From Rhabditoides inermis (lineage: Eukaryota > Nematoda > Chromadorea > Rhabditida > Rhabditidae), in the NCBI GenBank assembly GCA_963966185.1, contig CAWZYM010000020.1, forward strand, positions 1,667,501 to 1,731,500: 64,000 bases of DNA, written 5' to 3'. The notes below the pieces were generated by a model. It ran no database searches and had not been told where the DNA came from. It saw only the letters and a list, made by a program, of their open reading frames with translations. The position numbers and the translations under genes are program-made. Of the stretch, positions 58,838-64,000 are shown piece after piece. The first letter of the stretch is position 1; every line of letters starts with the position of its first letter.

Positions 58838-60005
58838 ATGAGACTCGTTCTTCTCGCAGCTGTTGTGTGTGCCGGAGTGGCGGCCGAGAGTGTGCCCCCT
58901 TTCCCCCACCCACCTTGTCTGCGTGGAGGATTCTGCCCCGAGACCATCACCCAGAAACACATGGTAAGCGGAAGACGTAAGATGTCCTCTGCTGTGACTT
59001 CAAGAAAAGAAACTTTCCTATTGCTAGGACTATGCGTGGACGATCGCGAACGACGCAGCGTTGCGCAAGTTCTCGGTCAACGGAATATACTACATCCCGA
59101 AAGAGGTGAGTACTTTTCCATTTCTCTAAGTGCCTCTGTTTAGGTGATCTCTGTGCGCAGACAAGCCCTGCTCGACATGAGATACGAAATGGAAGTCGAC
59201 TACGTAGCGCGACGTTGCTCTCTTACGGTTGGTAGCATGGAGGAAGAGAGGAGGAAGAGAGGAAAAGAGACAAGGACATCAGTAGAGAGGGATTGCAGAA
59301 CAACGACTTGCGCCAATCGTCTTGCTATCCGAAGTTGCTGACTGGCGCCGACACGAAACGATTCTTCTTGACGTTCTCACTCATGTTTTCGGATCGGTCA
59401 CTGAATGTGACGTCAGTGAGAACAGAGAGGTTGACGGGAGGTTCCAGCGATGTAGTTCCCAGCGACTTGCACATGGTAGGCGAGAAAAAAAGGATAAAGA
59501 AAGGAGAGAATAGACATTGTTCAGAACCTCATCTGGAAAGTCGCCAATGACGCGAAAATAAACGGGCACACCGAGGGATACTATCTCGTGCCAGTCAAGG
59601 TATACTTGTATACTTGTATTCTTGAAAAAGGAGTACGGTATATATGATTGTAGATTCTGGAAGCGGCGTCGCAGGTTGTTGCCGGCACCAACACCCGGCT
59701 GGCTGTCATCCTCGGAGAGTCGACGTGCCAGAGGAAGGTACGCACGATAACCAACTAACTTTCACACCTACCTGCTTCCAGAAGAACGTTGCTGACCTCA
59801 AGACTGAGTGCGCTGTTCTGAGGAAGAACGGAAAGCAAGGGGTATGAGAAGGAGAGAGAAGAAGAAAATGAAGAGGAGAAAGATGCATTTTCAGATCTAC
59901 CGTGTCACAGTGTTCGAGCAGCCGTGGACGCAGACTACGCAAGTGACAGAGTTCGAGAAGGTCGATCTGACTGCAACCGCGCGGGTCCACCAAACCACCA
60001 TCTGA
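58838..60005 (+). CDS. Secreted two-domain cystatin (copy 2)
   Basis: Exons 58838-58963, 59028-59105, 59144-59227, 59299-59475, 59525-59599, 59654-59737, 59782-59841, 59895-60005. I see no coding difference from copy 1. The upstream region differs slightly (58680-58780). Confidence 0.88.
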
Positions 60006-60367
60006 GCGGGATACAACATTAAATCACTTGATAAACACTATCGCATCCCACATGAAACCGTAAATATTTATTAGTATCAATATTCGATAGACTATAAAAA
60101 ACGCTTGTGTGTAGGAAACCGTGATGAGATTCATTGAAGAAGACTGGCAATATTCTCCATGGGAGGGCGGGGGCAATAGATGGGGGAAAGAGACGGCAAC
60201 TCAATGTGACTTTGGCCGATCAGACATATACGCAGCAACACATCATCTACCCTAGATTCACACATTCATAGAACGAGAGAGAGAGAAAGAGAGAGAGAGA
60301 AAAGACAGATAGAACAGTATCACAACTGTCGAGGGGTAATCAGGGGGCGGGGCATGTGGGGGCGGGG
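60006..60367. other. Convergent intergenic between cystatin and GRDP, unit 2
   Basis: Matches 55146-55507; no coding signal. Confidence 0.5.
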
Positions 60368-60521
60368 TCAGCCGCATCCTCCGCACCCGCCGCATCCGCC
60401 GCAGCCACCGCAGCCGCCACACGCGCCACACGCGCCGCAAGCCCCGCACGCGCCGCACGCAGCGCCGTCACAGGCGCCTGCAAGGTCTGCGAGGGGTCAG
60501 AGGGGAGAGAGAGGGAGAGGG

Positions 60522-60571
<50 letters not shown>

Positions 60572-63184
60572 GGAAGAGAGAGAGGAGAGAGAGAGGGATA
60601 GAGAGAGGGGGAGAGAGAGAAAGAGAGAGAGAGAGAGATCTGACACCTGCACAAATGGCCATCGCAACAGGCACCGCCTCCAGCCCGTCAGTTTCGGCAG
60701 TGTTGAGTATCCGATTGGTGGGCAGCTGTCGGCCGTACCTAAACGCACACTTGAGGGCGTGGTCGGAGTGGGCGTGGCTTACCCGCAGGCGAGTGTGAGC
60801 GGCCAGCGGTGTGCCTGATGGCCGACCTGCGTGCTGTCCGATCGGGAGCGCACCTGCAACTTGTTTCATAGCTGTACTCATCGGGTGTCTACCTTGTCTG
60901 GATTGCACAATACGAATAGGGTGGATACGCAGAATACGGATGCGATCTGCTCGGCCGTCGACGTCGACCGACACTCGATTCGCTTGCCCGGCAGCCGCGC
61001 CTGCGCATCTGAAACCGGGCCTGTCCGGCTGTCTGGCGCCTGCCGACTCGCCTCCGATGACGAACAGCGTGGACCCGTCGGCCGAGGGCACCTCCAGCTT
61101 CTGCACCGTGTTCTTGAGCAGATTGAACGCGTCGATGGACAACCGACCGGGGTGGCCCGGCTTCGCCTTCGCACCCTTCGCCGCAGACTGAAAGCGGAGA
61201 GTATGAAGACGGTAATAAGGATAAGTGATATAGCAGCACGGAGGCGTGGTCTGTGTGGGCGGTACCTGCTTCCGGCTGAACCCGCTCCAGCGTCCCTTGA
61301 CGATCGCGTAGTCGCCGTCCTTGTTCACTATGACAAACGCGCGTTCCTCGGCAGTCGAGAGATGCGGAAGAAACTGCTGCAATCGACAGGTTGGAGTGTT
61401 TTTTTTTTAAATGAGAACAGAGAATTAAGAAAAAACTGACGAGATTGTTGTCTAGTTGATCGCGACTCGGCAGGCTGTCCGCGCCTATCAAGTGAGCCAT
61501 CGCCAGAAGTCGCTGCTCCCTGCAATGATCAACCATCACTCCGCCTCTCCAAACCACGCCCACTCACTTTCCGTACACGAGAATCATGGAGAGCAGCAGG
61601 GGTGCCGAGTGAACCACTTGTACCGAGTACTTGGTGCCATCGCGCGTGTCCATCACACTACAATCAAACAGTAGACTCCGCCCTCTCACGCTCCGCCCAC
61701 TCACTTATGGGTGGCGACGTGGACAGTGGTGTTGGGCTGGAGGGCCGAGCGGTTCAGCGCCGCCGAGTGACACAGGAACGCCATGTGCGAGTCAGGCTGG
61801 AAAGAGGGCGGGGTTTCGATAGGCGGAGCCTGCGCTCTCACCTGCACCGGCGTCTCCACAAACTCGCCGGTTATCAACTGCAGCTCGCGGTTGAGTGTGA
61901 CACTGAATGGGGGCATGAGTGAGCGTGGCCTGGGTGGGCGTACCTGGTGGTGACGTTGACGCGGGCGTGCATGTTTCCGCCCTCGTCCTTGGAGCGTAGC
62001 TGCACCTCGCACTGATTGTGCGCCGACTTGGAATTGTTCGGGGGAAGCAACTGAAAGAAGAACACCACATATATCCACATCTGGAAACTAGCCCATACCT
62101 GGTCGAGTGAAACTCGTCCGATCAGCCGCACCATGTCCTTCTTCTGCAGAAACACCTTGTCGAACACCTGTAATATGGGAATGGGCGTGGTCAGAGGAGG
62201 CGGGGACTACCTCGAGATCCACAGTGAGATCCTTGGCTACTCGCCGCTCGAACGGAAACTTGACGATGGAGGCAGATGAGGAAGCGTCCGTCGGCTGCCA
62301 TACCAGCGAGAAGCCGCTCTTCGTCACCTGAGGGGGCGGGACTAGAGGAGGCGGGACTAGAGGAGGCGGGGCCTAATGTCACACCTGCTTCTGGCTGAGG
62401 TCCGCGTTGAATGTGGTCACCTTCTTGTTACCGTAGCCAAGCTTCAGCCGCAGCTGCTCTCGTTGCACCGGAATGTCCTTAAATTAATTAATTGAGTGGG
62501 CGGAGTCAGAGTGGGCGGGGTCTACCTTAAGTGCGATCGACGGAATGTGCAGGTCGCCGTACGCGATGTTAGAGAGATCCTGGCTTTCCAGTCCCATGAA
62601 AGAGGGGGCGTTGTGACCACTAGAAGAGAGGAAATGAGAGAAAGAGAGAGAGAGAGGGAGAGGGAGAGGGAGAGAGAGAGGGAGAGAGAGAGAGAGCGAG
62701 GGGGAGAGGGACGCACCGGAACATGCATCCTCTCCTCCAAAATGGCTCTTCGAAGTGCGTGCTCCACAGCTTCTTTGTCTGAGCCTCTCCCTTGAGTAGC
62801 TTGCTGTTCTTTGACCTGCAAAAGCATCCGTAAGCCACGCCCTCCTGGACACGCCCACCTGTCGTTGACGGAATCATCATGCTTCAGCAGTCCACCGAAA
62901 ATAGCGATACAGTCACGCTCGTAGTTTAAAGGGTGAACCTGTAACAGTCTACTGTATGGGGGGGGTTGACCTGCAAAAGTGACCTGCAATCACAAAGAAG
63001 ATGGCGTATGGAAACCAGAACACAGACGAATAGTACAAATCGGCGAAATTGAATATCATTGATAATGTAGATTGAAGTAGTGAGATTGGAAAACAAGAGG
63101 GCTGACCTGATGTGTGTGCCAGATGAGGTCAAAGTCGTAGCAGGGAGTGAGGAACTGATCGCCGTACGTCTGAAATCAAGCTCT

Positions 63185-63242
<58 letters not shown>

Positions 63243-63339
63243 CCTTGCGTGCCTGTTTGAGCAACAGGAACTGCACGTATCGTCGGACGGCGTCTGCGAG
63301 GAACTTGGACGACGTGTAGTGCGGCAGAGACACCTGCAA
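60368..63339 (-). CDS. GRDP-type protein (DUF1399) with Cys-Gly-rich tail, 5' end outside window
   Basis: Minus-strand exons from 63339 (first visible) through 63169-63107, about 62938-62859, 62815-62717, 62619-62526, 62477-62385, 62327-62211, 62167-62099, 62050-61944, 61902-61842, 61796-61705, 61657-61568, 61519-61441, 61376-61266, 61187-60893, 60853-60783, 60738-60647, 60486-60368. The DUF1399 signature is clear: SSKFLADAVRRYVQFLLL, CYDFDLIWHTHQ, HPLNYERDCIAIFGGLLKHDDSVND, LWSTHFEEPFW. The last exon encodes a run of Cys-Gly-Gly units ending CGGCG, the metazoan and plant GRDP hallmark. Two oddities: the exon after 63339 meets a GA run as AAG|ggagag where a GT donor is expected, and exon 61187-60893 (295 nt) changes frame unless a 46-nt intron (donor near GACGGgtccac) is removed. 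Biochemical role is unknown; plant GRDPs bear on stress and signalling. Confidence 0.85.
60510..60645. repeat. (GA)n tract touching a donor, unit 2
   Basis: Lies in the last GRDP intron and differs from unit 1 by two bases of length and one substitution. Confidence 0.9.
62638..62711. repeat. (GA)n tract touching a donor
   Basis: GRDP intron; gene-sense donor gtgcgtccctctc runs into the tract. Confidence 0.9.
63184..63243. repeat. (CT)n tract at the faulty GRDP donor
   Basis: CT run that directly joins the exon end lacking a GT donor. Confidence 0.9.
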
Positions 63340-64000
63340 ACACGTGTATCAAGGCGTTGTCAGTCTCTCTAGAAACCATTTCGAAAAAAATCGTGGTTAA
63401 AGGGCAATCGCAAGTGGATTAAGTGGTTTGAGGTTGCTCGGACGTTGTTGATGTTAGAAGAAATTTGAAGGCAAGTAGAGAGACGTTTCGCAAGGCATTT
63501 CTAGGGTAGTTGGAAGGCATTTCGGGCGTAGTTTGAAGAGATTGACAGGTCGCAGGTACTTGACATTTCCTCCATTCCTCTTTCTCTTGATGTGAGACGC
63601 ATTCATTCGTCGCGATCGCGTGATATAGCAGAGACAGAATGGATGGTATTCTGCACCCGCAATAGGAAACGTCGTGGGTGGTCCTATCTGCATTCAGCAT
63701 TGCATCTCGCTCTCACATACACATTCCACTATTAGATAGACATCCTCCCACTCACTCACTCCCTCATTCATCCATATCTGATCTTTGTTGTCTTGGCCTT
63801 AGCGTTTCTTGCCCTTGTCTACATACATCTTTTCTCCCCACCCCTTCTCCGACCTAGCTTCATTAAAAGTGTCACACGACTCTCTCGGATGTGGCCAATA
63901 GACTCATGCAAACATGCAGCAGGATTCAGAGTGCCCCCTCACAACCTCTCATCTCTCTCTTTCTCTCTCTCTCCCCTTCCTCCCCCTCTCTCTCCCTTCT
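63340..64000. other. Right edge, no gene recognised
   Basis: Upstream of the first visible GRDP exon. Minus-strand frames here have no recognised motif. The missing GRDP 5' exons probably lie beyond the window or in this stretch. It ends in a CT-rich tract (63950-64000). Confidence 0.45.

Larger units (their letters stand above)
57045..61905. repeat. 4.87-kb tandem duplication, unit 2
   Basis: Starts with GTCTGGTGCAGGCC, which copies the innexin Z exon, and ends in the GRDP exon where the unique downstream sequence (GAATGGGGGC) resumes. It includes an orphan innexin 3' end (57045-57106 and 57160-57180). Confidence 0.95.

Overview
The window is eukaryotic and almost certainly from a nematode. 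Coding exons are short and separated by GT-AG introns, often only 40-100 bp, with TTTCAG-type acceptors. Several start codons sit directly on an acceptor AG, as expected for spliced-leader trans-splicing. The gene set also fits: three innexins, a type II transmembrane collagen with a cuticle-collagen-like head, a collagen/olfactomedin protein of the UNC-122 family, CDR/FAXC-type GST-like genes, cystatins and a PAN-domain secreted protein. I cannot name the species. All gene models were built by hand from splice sites, frame and protein-family knowledge.

Left part (1-32 kb) is clean; every exon chain I built keeps frame. In order: a secreted PAN protein (-, runs off the left edge); AP-1 mu (-) with an 808-bp foldback element in its largest intron; S-adenosylhomocysteinase (-); a 3.2-kb divergent intergenic region with an AT-rich foldback; endophilin A (+); transmembrane collagen (-); an Rx-like paired-class homeobox gene (-); FITM2 (-); a GC-rich tandem repeat; NOP10 (+, with a GC-AG intron); the UNC-122-like gene (+); and a complete 2.7-kb PIF/Harbinger transposon carrying an intact DDE transposase (+) and a Myb/MADF-like partner (-).

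Middle part (32-48 kb) is disturbed. It starts with a 5' fragment of UDP-glucose 6-dehydrogenase that stops abruptly. Two GST-like (CDR/FAXC family) genes follow, both with frame breaks. Then comes innexin X, whose 5' half is present twice (and its first exon three times); each copy is broken where the other is intact. This looks like uncorrected read errors plus an assembly duplication, although real recent duplication is possible. Innexin Y (-) is intact and divergent from innexin Z (+).

Right part (48-64 kb): innexin Z, then a single-domain cystatin, a two-domain cystatin and a GRDP/DUF1399 protein with a Cys-Gly tail (-). A 4.87-kb block from the last full exon of innexin Z into a GRDP exon is tandemly duplicated, so both cystatins occur twice and a truncated GRDP copy sits between the blocks. 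GA/CT microsatellites crowd the introns throughout and very often touch a splice site.

No operon of linked function is evident. The set covers membrane traffic (AP-1, endophilin), methyl-cycle metabolism, extracellular matrix, gap junctions and secreted protease inhibition.
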